Source: Vigna angularis (lineage: Eukaryota; Streptophyta; Magnoliopsida; Fabales; Fabaceae). From it: a stretch of DNA of 64,000 bases. Positions 49,241 through 64,000 of the stretch are shown here, in pieces. Made by a program: the position numbers and the translations under genes. The notes beneath the pieces are model-generated. The model was not told where the DNA came from. It did no database searches and saw only the letters and a program-made list of their open reading frames with translations. Position 1 is the first letter of the stretch, and each line of letters opens with the position of its first letter. Location: assembly GCF_016808095.1 (NCBI RefSeq), contig NC_068976.1, positions 20,306,371 to 20,370,370 on the forward strand. The letters run 5' to 3'.

Positions 49241-50891
49241 TTAAAGAATGTGGTCTGGAACATAAGTTCTGCACATTGGGCATGATCCTTGTTGGACTAG
49301 CCACTTGTCTATGCATTCTAGGTGAAAAAGGTGGCCACATTTTGGAAGTATCCTCACCAATTCTCCATCCTCAAACTCCTGCAAATCAAAATGTTAATGA
49401 TTTTTAGGAGAAAATATCAAGCTATACTGATAGTGCAGACAGTGAATATTTCATACTAAGACATTTTTTTTTTTTCATTTTCACATGACTATGAGATGTT
49501 ACTCACTTGGAAGCAAATTGAGCAGCAAGACATGTTGTATAACTTGGACATTTTTCCAGAGTTGAATGGCTGAAATTGAAGCTTCATAATCACATTCTGG
49601 GGTACCCCTCTTGCTCCCCTGATATCATAAATGTCTGATACTTCTTGGTATATTGTTTCCAGTGTGTTAATCTGAAACAAATGAGTTTCACCAAATGTGA
49701 TTAAAATTTTGATTCTTAGAATTGTAGTATGGTCCACACACACTAATTACACATTAACCTGATTTAGCATCAGTAATAGAGAGATTTATGTTTCATACTT
49801 ACTGTTACATGCAACTGATAGAGTTTTGCCACAGCTGGACATATCCATTCCATAAAGACTTTCCCATTCAATAAACTTCTCAACAGGGCAAACTGCAGTT
49901 CCACACCAAAACTCAAAGGTGAGTGCGAAGAACACAGTGTTCTTGGACTAGCAGCTACTAGTTACTGGTGAGATAATAGAAAGGGATGAAACATTCTTTT
50001 TTTCAAAGTATGGAACTGGCAACATTACCTTAGACACTGGCTCATCAGCAGCAGAGTCAAAATTTATCAATTCCAATGCTGCAATGGCTCCTGTGATTGC
50101 TCCTTTGCCAGCACCATCAAGAAAACCAGTTTCTGTGGTCTGCCCTTTTATGCCTCCTGCAATTGTTCCCACTATTGACCCTCCTGCACAAACATCAAAC
50201 ATTTCTCATATCTGCAGTGACTTTGGGTCAATGACAAACACCATTTTATCTTATTCCCTCATTCTCTTCAGTTTTGATCTTTTGAAATAAAATTGGAAAA
50301 GTATCTTAATGAATTTCAATGTTTGCTTTTGAATTCCAACGAAAAAATGAAGAAGGATTAGTTAAGTGTTTTCGAAATAAAAGGTTACTTTTGTGGTGAA
50401 CTAACCATGGTTGTTTTTTATACTTCGTGTTTCAAAAAATCACTGTTAGTTCAATTCACCACCAATCCAAATACACAAGAAATTTTTCACTTTGGGAGCA
50501 AAAACACTTTTCAAGTCTCCAAGAGAAATTCAAACATGTACTTAACCTGACTAGCATAAGTTACAGTTTCTCTAAGACATAAAGCCAAACGTTTAACAAA
50601 CCATGTGAGATGTGTAACATAACAAGGTATATCATTGAAGCAGTGATTTCTCAGGACAAAGGCAATTCATGAGAATGGTAAGTAATAACAAAGAGGAAGG
50701 AAATTAAATGCATCATACTTACCAAGTGCCACAATGCAAGTAAATAAGGCAAAAAGAACTCTCTCGAAAGCCTTCATGAATAGCCCAACTGCAGAACCAC
50801 CATTACAAAGATGCTTGAAACTTGCGGTTACTGTTTCTACCATTTCAGAAAACCAGTCGGTGACAGTGAGAGAAGTGGTGGCAATGGGCAT
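49241..50891 (-). CDS. NEP1-interacting protein-like RING-H2 E3 ubiquitin ligase
   Basis: A membrane-anchored RING-H2 protein of the NIP group, whose founders bind plastid RNA polymerase NEP1 (RpoT) and anchor it in thylakoids; biochemical role presumed ubiquitin E3 ligase. Exons 50891-50723, 50183-50029, 49892-49803, 49671-49507 and 49378-49241 give 238 aa. A hydrophobic segment ([14 protein letters not shown]) is followed by a glycine-zipper stretch ([28 protein letters not shown]), typical of NIPs. The RING-H2 finger spans exons 4-5: CSICFQ, then [16 protein letters not shown], then CPMCR (C3H2C3, all eight ligands present). The start is the first ATG 65 bases after a TATA box. Which NIP it is cannot be told. 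Confidence 0.9.
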
Positions 50892-50955
50892 TTCAAAGTG
50901 AAGGGATAAGAATGGTCAAAATGTATTTTGCTTGGGAATGAAGCAGATACACTAG

Positions 50956-50964
50956 CATTTATAG
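50956..50964 (-). promoter_or_regulatory. TATA box of the RING-H2 gene
   Basis: CTATAAATG on the minus strand, 65 bases upstream of the start codon, with a normal leader length. Confidence 0.65.
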
Positions 50965-51339
50965 ACAGAGGCAAGCCACGTTAATTACAGTCATGGACCA
51001 GATATTCTAGTTTTTATTCGAGAGTCTTTGAGTATAGGAAATAATCCAAATGTGGATAGAGATAATTAAGTTAAATATAATATAAAAAAATTACAATTGT
51101 TTCGAGTATATCAAATGATATAGTTAAAGGTGAATCATATGGTTATACTTTTTTTCTTAAAAGATGTATTAGAAGATGGAAGGAAAAAGAAGTGTTTAAA
51201 CTCGGTTTAATCTTGATTTTTAAATGATGTAAGATTATTAGGTGTGATAAAAACATAAATCTTTAATTAGAATATAATGACTTATTATCTTAGTGAAAAA
51301 CTTAACGGACAAATGATTAATCTGATAATCTTAGTTAGA

Positions 51340-51620
51340 TTTAAAGTCCACTTCTTAATATAGTATAAGAGTCATGTTAGAGTCTATTCTAGTAAAATTT
51401 GTGTAAATATATTATTCCATTTATTATCGGATCATTATTGGAACACTTATTAATGTCTAGTCTCACGTTCGAGATGTATATATCTCAGTGTGAGGAGGTG
51501 TGTTAGAAGTTCTATAACGACTAAAAATAAGACCAATTAATAGTATATAAATAAGTGCAAACTTCACCTTTAAAATCGATTTTGTGGGATTAAATTAAAT
51601 TTTAAATTTTTTTTTAACAA
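51340..51620 (+). mobile_element. Decayed TRIM-like LTR retrotransposon remnant
   Basis: TTAAAGTCCACTTCTTAATA (an LTR end) is followed by TAGTATAAGAGTCATG (51361-51376), a mutated form of the TGGTATCAGAGCCATG primer site. About 125 bases later, after a purine-rich GTGTGAGGAGGTG, comes an LTR-like start TGTTAGAAGTTCTATAACGA (51501). Its downstream part reads GTGCAAACTTCACC...AAAATCGATTTTGTGGG. This order matches a very short-internal-domain LTR element common in legumes (recalled pattern). No coding capacity. Confidence 0.55.
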
Positions 51621-52917
51621 TTTTATTATAAGTTGGTGGATACCGATATTTCGATACCAAATTTGTTTAAGTGACTTTTAAACTATATGCGATAGGAAAA
51701 TAGATTTAATTAAAAAGTCATATTAATTTTTATATGATGAAATATTTTATAGTACTGCTACGTTGAACACACGTTCTTTTCTATTTTAGTAGGAAGCGAG
51801 TCAAAGGAAAAAGTGATATGAATGAGGATTTTGATGTTTAAACATCGTTTTCTAGAATTTAAGTAACAACATAGTATTGATGAGTCATGAGTGGTTGATT
51901 ACGTGTAGGCTCCTTGTGATGTATAGATAGGAAGTGTGCATGACTAAACAATTAAATAATGTTACTACTGCTGAGAGCACTGAAATTTTTAAATTCCAAA
52001 ATCTCACAACCATACAATTAAATTATAAATATTTGAATGTTTGATTAATAATTGTTAATTTTTTATTATAACATAATGTATAACAAAACTTATTTTAATT
52101 ATCTTACTTTTAGATGCTAAATAGAATCACATAAAATGAAAAAAACAATAAGTCTTAACAAATTTACTTAGGCAAATATGGCACACCAATTCACCAAAGA
52201 ATGTCGTAAGAAGAAAAAAGCACACGCAAAGGAAAACGACTGAAAAACAAAAATAAAAAACGTCATATGTTAGTTTAATTGCTACCTAATTCTCTTGTTT
52301 TTGTTTTTTTTTTCTTAAAGTTTGGCTGCTTTCGGTCACTTTGCTGGTAACCTAAAAAACTCGAAGGTGCTTTAACTAATATTTATTGTTCAAATGTACT
52401 ACTAATTAGGTCCGTTAAATGGGTGAATTGCCTAATTTTTATTCGAATTATAACGAGTTAATTGAAATCAATTCGTTAATTTTGTTTTCAAAAAAAAAAA
52501 AAGTATTGTCTGGATTTTATTGCATAATTCACTTTTAAGTAAATGGTTATTTGATTTCATAAGTTTAAGATGTTTTTTTTTAAAAAAAAAACATCTGAAA
52601 AAAAATACATTAAACCTATCTTGATCTATAAAGTGTTAGTTAAACATAAGAAAATACATTGTACTCATTTTTCATTTGATTTTATATGATCTATCTAACT
52701 TGATTAAGTATGTTTCTGATGTGTATGTTTCATAACCCATTTGCCAACAATAAATTCACGTCAACAGAGAAGCAATAAATGTATAGCTTAGGTGATAATT
52801 TTGCGAAATTGATTCGAATTTTTACATTAAATATGATCATATGACGTGCATCAATCAAACAAATAGTAAATAATTAAATCAATTGAATGCTAAAAAGGTA
52901 TAATTCAGTGTAAATTA

Positions 52918-52990
52918 TATATATAAATTTTATTTTATAAATCAATTTTATAAGTATGAATTATGTTTAAAATTCATTTTTTAATAATCA
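52918..52990 (+). repeat. LTR-end fragment of the TRIM-like family
   Basis: TAAATTTTATTTTATAAATC followed by AATTTTATAAGTATGAATTA and TTTAAAATTCATTTTTTAAT aligns by eye with the LTR 3' part at 51560-51600 and with 53810-53880. Confidence 0.4.
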
Positions 52991-53809
52991 TCGAATTAGA
53001 TTTAGTTTAGTTGCAACTTATGTACAGATGGGAAACAATTGGGTGGGTTGATTTTGGTACTTGTAGTGTAGTGAGTTAAACCTATAAGTACTAGAATGAT
53101 ATGATAACACAAAAAAGGTTAAGTGGGGTGGTGGATGGAATGGCCTTTATAGTGCTTTGTAGTACTTGAATCGTGTTTCCTATTGGTTGAAATAAAAGGA
53201 AAGTTGAGATATTTAGGGCAGTTTGAAAGAGGTAGGGCAGAGAAAAAACAGGAAAGTAACCAAAACAAGGTGCTGAAAACTGGTTGCTGGTTATCTGCAA
53301 CTGTGGGCTGATACATGTTGAGTTAATAACTTCATAATTAAATGCATTAACTCATGGTAGATATGATGACATATTTCATATTTAGTCTTCTACACCACGT
53401 CACTTTTACTTATATTTATCTTCCGTAAAAAATTTGCAAAATCTTAAGCTAGACAAAGTTTTGGTGAAATCTAAAGAATGAAACAAGATTTGTTTGTTCT
53501 TTACTGGTATAGAAAAGGATTTTGGAAGAAAAATAGAAATTTGCTTTGAACTTGAAGGAGGGTATATCATTACCACAAGTAAAGCCATCAAAGCGTAATT
53601 GTCCCTCTCAATTTTAATAGGCTGGATTGCTTCACTTCACATCACCCACTTTTACAATATTCAATGTGCGCGAACGCCATTTGCAAGATAATGCAAGTTG
53701 CACCATGTTTGGTTTCATAATAGTGAATTTCACATTTATTATAATGGTTAGAAGTCTCTTATCTTGTATGTATATAAGACCAATTTGTATATATATGGAT
53801 GGATATGCA

Positions 53810-53885
53810 CGTAAATTTTATTTTATAAATTGATTTTATAATTAAATTAAGTTTAAAGTTATTTTTAATATGTTATCAGTTTTTA
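53810..53885 (+). repeat. LTR-end fragment of the TRIM-like family with primer-site remnant
   Basis: TAAATTTTATTTTATAAATT, TAAATTAAGTTTAAAGTTAT and then AATATGTTATCAG keep the order LTR end then a degraded ATGGTATCAG primer site. Confidence 0.45.
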
Positions 53886-56589
53886 AAAGGAAGAGATCTT
53901 AATGGATTGGGTTTTATCTAAAATTTTCATTTGTTAGACCCGTAGATAAAAAACATACTTTCTTAATTATTCAAATATGAAATCCAATATTGGAAACATA
54001 GCATACAACTTTTTTTTTTTTACTACTAAGGTTTTGATATATTTCAAAATTAAGAAATTTCAAACAATGTTGTTGCTATCGAAGAATAATTAGTGGATTT
54101 GGAATTGAGAATTATTATAAATTATTCATTGATAGAATGGAAAGAATTAGGGGAAGAGTATCTCTACAATGAAAACAAATGAAAAAATCAAAAGGTTGGA
54201 AGAAGAAAGAATTTTTTATTTGACATATATAGAATTAGTTAAGCATTTATTAAACTATTCATTCATATATATAGTCTCACTAGTCTCACGTTCATTATAT
54301 ATATATATATATATATATATGATTTGACATAAAAAAAAGTATTGTTTTACATTAATTATAAATAAAAACAATTTATAAGAGTGAAAAGTAATATAATTAA
54401 TAAATATATATAATAAAATTAAGTATTTATAAATCTTATTTATGAAAAGTATATTAACAAATTTTGTTGATATATTGTTAAATAATAATTAAAATGTACA
54501 TATATTCTAAATAAAAAGGATTATTTCCCATTTTCTCAATGATAATTATGATAATGGGTCTATTATTAGTTTTGAACGTATAAATTTACGACTACCATAA
54601 ATTTGGTGATTAAGTGTGTCTTGTGAATCGTATCACTACACTTTTTTATCATCGCACACTTTTTATTTTATTATTCAATCTCCTTTTATTATGAAGAAGA
54701 GATGAAAATTATTCTGAGAATATATATAATACGTTGTAGGTTTTGTGGATACAGATTAAAATTAACAACAATATAATCTTTAATAATCATGTTAATTATA
54801 TATATTGTTGTTGAATGCATAATGTTAAGATGCATGATCTTTCAGTGTTAATAATACCCTGTTTCTTCTATTTCTCCGTCATTTATTATTATTGAGAACA
54901 AACAATAACCGATTTATTAGAATACTTGTACGATATGATGGATAACACTAAGTGATGATAAGTATTAAGTTTTTCTGGGTTCTTAACTCAAATTGAATTC
55001 TGATGGCCCAAATAAAAAGTTTTGTACTCTTAAAATAAACCATGGACAATTTCTTCCTGCACCCCATTTTTTTCTTATACTTCGTAATGTGCACCTCTAT
55101 TGTTGGAAAGTCACACCTCCATTGGTAGAAACCGCAAGTCCCTACAATTCTATTGCTCGTAGGTTTGCACGAGATATTGCTATTTTAAAAGCTAAAATTG
55201 AGCTTGTGTTTGCTCATAAAAAAAAAGTTAAAAAAAAATTAAATGATTTATTTTATATTTTGTATGAGATGAAAAAGAAAAAAAAAACATTATATTTTGT
55301 TTCTCTGATTGAATAATCAATGAAAGAAAAAATGTATATTTAAAAGAACACCATAAATATTATGAGATAAATAAACTTATTATACTGTGAAAAATACTTT
55401 TGCCTTTCAATTGAAAATTATTCTATTGTCGAATTGGAGAGAGGGTTTTTATTTACCTTGTTCTTACAAAATATACATTTTTTTCTTTTCAACCACAGTA
55501 GTCAGTTTTTACAATTTTATTTATTTCAAACAATTTATCGTATTAAAAGTTATATATATTTTTTCATTTTTATTGTTGTTTTTATTAAAGTAATGAAATA
55601 ATACGACTAAGTCATATTATAATTTGATTTTATAGAGACCATATTTTAGTAAGGATGAGTTAATAAAATGAAATAAGGCAAAAAGGAAAAAAATAGAAAA
55701 ATAGGAACTTAATTATTTTATAAATGAAAATTGATCATAAAAAAATGATAAAAACTAAATTTAAAAAATACCAACTTAAAGAATAACCACTTTTCTCTAA
55801 CAACTCCTTTTTAATAATAAAAAGAAACTAACTTTTTTACAAACTCTTCGTAACTTTTCATTTTGTGTCACGTTTTTTTTTTCGGATAAATCTCTCACAC
55901 GTTCACACTTTATCTGAACCAACCTATACTTAAAAGTGAAATAAAATATTCCACGCATTAAAAACGTGTGATTAGGTTAAAATGAATTTCACAATATTAT
56001 TAGCGTATAATCTTATTTTATCTCGTATTCATAAATTAAAAATGATTTTAAATATCATTTAAAATTATTTTGATGACATTTTCCCAATTATAAACAAATA
56101 TAAATTAGTTTTTATTTTTCATTTACAATTAAATTAAGTTATTTTTGTCATACAAATCAATTTTAGTAAAAAAAAACACCTGCACATAATGCAATCATTT
56201 CTATTTATATACAGTGTCATATAAAAAAATAAATAAGTGTTATATAAGAATACGACCGGTAGATTTTGGAATTTGGTGAATTATGGAAAAGTAATGAAAC
56301 CTAAACATATTCGCGGTTAGATGTTAGGGATAAATCATGAGCTTTTTTTTTAGTTAACAAATTAACATAAAATATTTTTCAATTTATAAAATAAAAATAA
56401 TCAAGTATATACACGACGAAAATATCTCAGTGCAAAAGTATTATCAATAAAAATAATAACCATTTTGTTATTTTTTTCAAGCAGAATTAAAACGAGGGAC
56501 ATGGTCTTTGTTTTAATTTTACATGTATATATTCTTTTTCTCCAAAAAAATCTATAAAAGGTGATCATGAAATTATTTTGTCTTAATAT

Positions 56590-57560
56590 CTATTTTAATT
56601 CATATTTTGGTAAGTTTTATTTAAATGGTTTTTCGACTTTTTTGGCATTTAAATGTTCTCAATTTTTGTTTAATTTGATCTTTTTTTCATACAGTGTCTA
56701 AACTGTTACTGATATAGTCAAGGTCAACCATCAATGAATGACGTGACTCATTTTATCTGATGTGGCTGTTTACCTCATCATCAAGGAATCCTAGATGTCA
56801 TGACCTTCTCATTTATCTCACCACACCGCAAGGCATAACAGTTCACCACTGTGAACCAGGTTCACGCCACCGTGAAAACCAATCCATGGCCAGACCATCT
56901 TCCTTGTGCTAACCTCCATCACCACAACGTCACCACGAAACCCTCCCCTTCGTCAACCACGTCAACCTGCAAACAAAAGCAACACAACCCAATAACATAA
57001 TCGAGTTTTTTATGGACCATCTTGAAACCAAAGCAACCACCACAACGCTCATATCTAGCAACATTCTCTTCTTCCTTGTAATAACAAAGGCTATGAACTG
57101 TGAAACACAAGCCTAAATATGCTTAATGTCACTTCCATGTAAGCCATTACAAATCACGCCTCGCGCACCTTCATCTTCCTCGAAACCTCTAATCGTAGTC
57201 ACCATGAATCGTAAAACCACCATCGTGAAATCTTCCATTGCCACCAATAGACCACTACGACTCATCAAACTTTCACCATTGTTCTCCTTACACCTCCTTC
57301 ATCATAAATGCAGCTCACACAAATATCGTGAGAAACATTGCGTCACCACAAGAACGAACCCTAAATTGCAAGATCTTCTCCACCACTTTATGAACCTTCA
57401 TCTTCATCAATGCATCTTCATATTCACTATAATATTAATCTGTTCAATAGATTCACCAACCAAATCAAACAACTATCGCGAAAGTCACAAAGTTAAACCA
57501 TCTCCAAATCAATTCCGAGTTACACATCACTTTACCCTTAAAAAAAGAAATTAAATTAAA
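56590..57560. repeat. Candidate degraded transposon or captured-sequence segment
   Basis: After AT-rich flanks the sequence turns C-rich on the plus strand, with many CACCAC, CACCGTG and CACGAAA phrases. Its left part (56640-56780: CATTTAAATGTTCTCAATTT, CAGTGTCTAAACTGTTACTG, GACGTGACTCATTTTATCTG) resembles terminal regions I recall from legume MULE-like repeats. A matching inverted right end was not found. Open reading frames here look accidental. Confidence 0.35.
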
Positions 57561-60500
57561 CAAAAATTACAAATTGAAATCATTTTGAACGCTAGATGAA
57601 ACACAGTTTTAAACTAAACTAACTAAAATAGAAAATAAAATAGGTATTAACCAAATATTTTTAAACTATAACCATACGACCCATTATTTTAAAGAATCAT
57701 GATAAACTTTACTCATTATTTGCTATTAGTTTAAGAGCATAACCATTGCACCCACCAAATATAATATACTATTTATAGCATCATATCACATGGTAGGTGA
57801 GTGGAAGAAAAAGCTGAAAATCTTTTATTTCTAGAAAAGTCACTATATGTTTTTAAATGTTAAGGTTTAGGAAAAAAGAAAAAGAAAAAAACTAACCTTG
57901 ATAGAATCAATGAATATTTTACACAATTATCACGATGACTCAACATTTTATAGTTTACTAAATAATGGTTTGACTTATCTACATAGAAACATAAGTGTAT
58001 TTTCGTCGAATAGATATTTATTTATTTTTATAGTTTTGATGTTTTCTTTTTAAATTATAGGTTATACTTTTCTAAAATAATTCAGAAACATGTACATACC
58101 GACTATAAAGTACTCATTCAATCAAATCAAATTATAAAAATGTAATAAAATTGAAAAAATAAAATAAAGGTTGCTTTGGCAACTCAACTAGACAAAATGG
58201 TTAGAGAAAGCTACGTTTTTTTAATTTGCAGCCTCAAAAGCTTAAACAATAGCCTTATTATTGGAAAAAAAATTGAAAAACAAAACAACACCACTCTCTT
58301 TCTTCTTTAAAAAGTGTGGTGTGAATAACTTTTCAGAAAGGTTAAAATGAATTATCCAGTGACAAAGAATAAGGGGAGGAGCCAGATTCAACTTTAGGAA
58401 AAAAAATAAATGCGTCCTTATGGATAATTATTTATCATTATTCAACTTTCAAGAGATTAATTTTAATATTAATTAACTTAAAATAAAGTATGATTATTAG
58501 TAAAAATTATATCACTTTTAATCCAAAATTTATTTAAAAAATTATAAATATAATTTTGTTTTGAAATAAAAAAATAGATAATTATATTTAATACAAGTTA
58601 ATTATTATATTGATATAGTTTTATATCAGAATATCTACTACTCTCCCGTTTAATGAAGAACTCAAAAGGGAATGGTAACAAAAACAAAGATTTGGATATT
58701 AAAACATACATAATCCATCAAACATATATAATGTGAAATCATGTATGATTTTTTTTTAATTATCATATATAAAACTAGTTTAACAACTTTTAGAAACATA
58801 AATTATTTAGTAGTTCAAATGCATAATTATGAATTATTGTGTACACGTTTTCTTGCTTGAGGGTTGAAAATTCCCAAAATTATACTAATAATATATAGTG
58901 TTTGGTGTCCACAATTCATCATTTACGTGCCACACGTGTCACGTTTCATTTTCAGGATTTCATCACCATCAACCATACCGTTTTATTTTTCCTTTCAGTT
59001 TTCAATATACTATTTAATTGTGATTAACAGATTGTTGAAGGAGAAAGAAGTAAATAACAAAAGAAGAAAAAGAAAATTGTATCTTCTTTAATATTATTTT
59101 ATTTCTTTATACATGTTATGAAATAAAAATGCATTGTTGATTTTATAAGAATAAATCACTTCAATTTTTACCTTTTCCTCATGACATCATTTTATAAGTT
59201 ATTTTCTGAATAAAACTAAATAAATATTCTTTTACATTATATTGGTATGGATTATTAAAAGTGACATAAGATTCGAACAATGGATTAATTACTTGAAGAT
59301 AAAAGTTGTTAATGGGAACACATTTTTATTATTTTATCCTGAATAATAAATTTTTTATTTGCTACACTAAAACACTTTTTTTTAATAAAAAATATGGATT
59401 ATTTAAGTCTACCAGATGAAAATAATCCCCCAATATTAAATTAATAATCAACAATTCCAAACAATTAATTAAAATATGAATTGTTTCCGGTTTTAATTTT
59501 ATAATCTATAAGTAATTATTATGCTATTTGTGAACATATAAATATATTTCCTTATATTCAGTCAAAATGGTTGTGCTCTTAACAAAAAAGATTTTTGTTT
59601 GCATTTAAATCATACAATATTGATTATGAGAGAGGAAAACACTACAAAAAATATTCTTAAGTAAAAGAATAATTTTAGTAACTAAAAATAATTAAATATT
59701 ATAATAATTAATTTAGATACTAATTTATAAATTATAAATAACTAAAATAATTTCTATCATAATTAAAAAATTATAATTAATTTCTAAATTAATAACTAAA
59801 ATAATTTTTATTATAAATTAATATTTAATTTAGTCATTAACATTATCTATTATAAATATATTTTTATCATTAAAATTAATCATTATTTAATAATTTTATT
59901 GACGTGATATTTCAATAGTACAGATTTTATATCAATTATATGTATGATTTAACGGTTCGGTAAATTAATAAATATAATTTTCAAGATTCTTTTTTCAACT
60001 GTAGGAACATTTCTTGAAGAATAATTTGTCTCTATATATGGAAGAGTCTGAGAATTTTATTATAATTTATAATTCCATGGTTTTTTATTAACGATTGTTT
60101 TCTTAATTTAATTTAACTTTTCTTTAAGAATAATTTGTTTCTACCTGACTTAATCAAGAAAGAAAGATCTACCTAAATTTGTGAATTCTATTCTAATTTA
60201 TAATACAATAAAAGACGAATAATTAATTTATCAACACACACATGTATATATGAATATAAAGACAGTGTGTTCAAAATGTATAAGTCTATCCAAATAGGAG
60301 GTGAGAGCAGCATCACCTTAAACTGCATAAAGTTTGACTTGTTTACTCATTCATTGGCAATAATTTGGTGGTACCAGACAAACATGTCGTGAATGAAACA
60401 GAGAAAAAAAAAATGTGGTGTTGGATACAACATCTTTGATTCTCTGATTCGGTCCTTGAATCATAGGTGGCTCTTAGGAAGTTTCTCTTCTATGGACTCC

Positions 60501-60645
60501 CTCTTGGTCTCTAACCATGTTTTGGTCGTAAAATAGTTTCAACCATTCTTAGTTTAACACATTCAAATCCAAATTCCGCAGTTGACTTGGCAACAGCTTT
60601 ATCCTTTTTGTTCAGAGTTCAGACTCATTCTATTTTCCTCTCCAT

Positions 60646-60655
60646 CTATAAAAAA
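60646..60655 (+). promoter_or_regulatory. TATA box of the CDPK gene
   Basis: CTATAAAAAA about 180 bases before the start codon. The intervening CT-rich sequence is a plausible leader of about 150 bases. Confidence 0.6.
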
Positions 60656-60830
60656 TTGCAGATTCTGATTTTTCTGCATCAAGCTTTGCCTTTTTCTCTC
60701 TCTTCGTTGCATATTCATTCCTTGAATTCTCATCTGGGTTCATTCCTTTTGCATGCTTTGATCCAATCACTTTTCAAGTTGCGGGTGTGAGGAAAAACTT
60801 AAAAATTTCGTTCCTTTTTGTGTCACGGCC

Positions 60831-63781
<2,951 letters not shown>

Positions 63782-64000
63782 AGGCTTCTAAAAGATATCA
63801 TATGTAGACATGTAAAGTTGATGGTTTAGATTTGTGTTGAGCTACATGGAGACTTGGTTGTCAACTCTTATTTATCCTTTTGGTTTCCTTTTGGCTTTGA
63901 AGTTTTTGTATTGAGTTCTCATGTAATTTACCAGTGAAGGTAACTTTACAAGTTAGATTGTGCAGTTTGTTAAATTGAAAACCCCATCTGCAATTTGAGC
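63782..64000 (+). other. 3' UTR of the CDPK gene
   Basis: T-rich sequence following the stop, with no other feature. The poly-A site is not identified. Confidence 0.6.

Larger units (their letters stand above)
50970..60640. other. Large gene-free spacer (about 9.7 kb)
   Basis: No gene is supported. The 51.3-54.3 kb part holds decayed TRIM-like LTR fragments; 55.05 kb a dispersed repeat phrase; 56.6-57.56 kb a C-rich, possibly transposon-derived segment; 59.64 kb a CACTA-like motif. An (AT)n run lies at about 54296-54320. Everything else is AT-rich without recognisable structure. Confidence 0.6.

Noticed and set aside
54993..55316. 107-codon plus-strand open frame
   Set aside because: It overlaps the dispersed ATTTCTTCCTGCACC repeat and ends in a lysine-rich low-complexity run. 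No family resemblance.
57126..57554. 142-codon plus-strand open frame
   Set aside because: Composition follows the local C-rich bias (Ser/His/Pro/Thr), with no domain and no promoter or splice structure. Treated as part of a repeat-like segment.

Overview
This is nuclear DNA from a flowering plant, most likely a legume of the Phaseolus/Vigna/Glycine group. Genes are split by GT...AG introns, the spacers are AT-rich, and the encoded proteins match plant families (CDPK, class B LPAT, NEP1-interacting RING-H2, plastid MSRA and RIDA, Hsp70-16). The repeats are plant Ty1/copia, MULE-like and TRIM-like types. The legume assignment rests on recalled repeat and protein similarity and is an inference. 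There are no operons. Each gene has its own promoter, and nothing suggests that neighbouring genes share a pathway.

Layout. 1-1255 (-): first two coding exons of a DEAD-box RNA helicase (RH32 type), cut by the window start. 3299-5074 (+): microsomal class B lysophosphatidic acid acyltransferase, 5 exons, 294 aa. 6568-11681 (+): Hsp70-16 type member of the Hsp110 branch, 9 exons, 771 aa. 12710-14896 (-): uncharacterised plant protein, 5 exons, 534 aa, with an acidic duplicated module and a conserved basic C-terminus. 15309-16485: MULE-like element with long terminal inverted repeats. 17589-20886 (-): coiled-coil protein of the At5g41620/USO1-like type, 3 exons, 691 aa. 25413-27279 (-): plastid methionine sulfoxide reductase A, 2 coding exons, 266 aa, with a probable remote 5' leader exon near 28.7-28.85 kb. 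32141-32407 (+): 88-aa intronless MGNC-type small protein. 34747-37252: short Ty1/copia element on the minus strand that carries only gag and protease between two LTRs. 37.25-39.1 kb: repeat-rich, including a long (AT)n tract. 39818-43219 (-): OTU deubiquitinase (OTU2/YOD1 type), 8 exons, 208 aa. 46658-48227 (-): RidA/L-PSP deaminase with a plastid transit peptide, 6 exons, 188 aa. 49241-50891 (-): NEP1-interacting RING-H2 protein, 5 exons, 238 aa. 51-60.6 kb: gene-free spacer with decayed TRIM-like and other repeats. 60831-63781 (+): calcium-dependent protein kinase, 8 exons, 525 aa.

All gene models were built by hand from reading-frame continuity, GT/AG sites and protein family resemblance. 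For each complete gene the exon phases add up to one open frame. Transcription starts, UTR introns and repeat classes are weaker calls and are marked as such. I found no convincing new multi-gene system. The most useful leads are the gag-protease-only copia element, the long-TIR element, the TRIM remnants, the unknown 534-aa protein, and possible leader-ORF control of MSRA and Hsp70-16.
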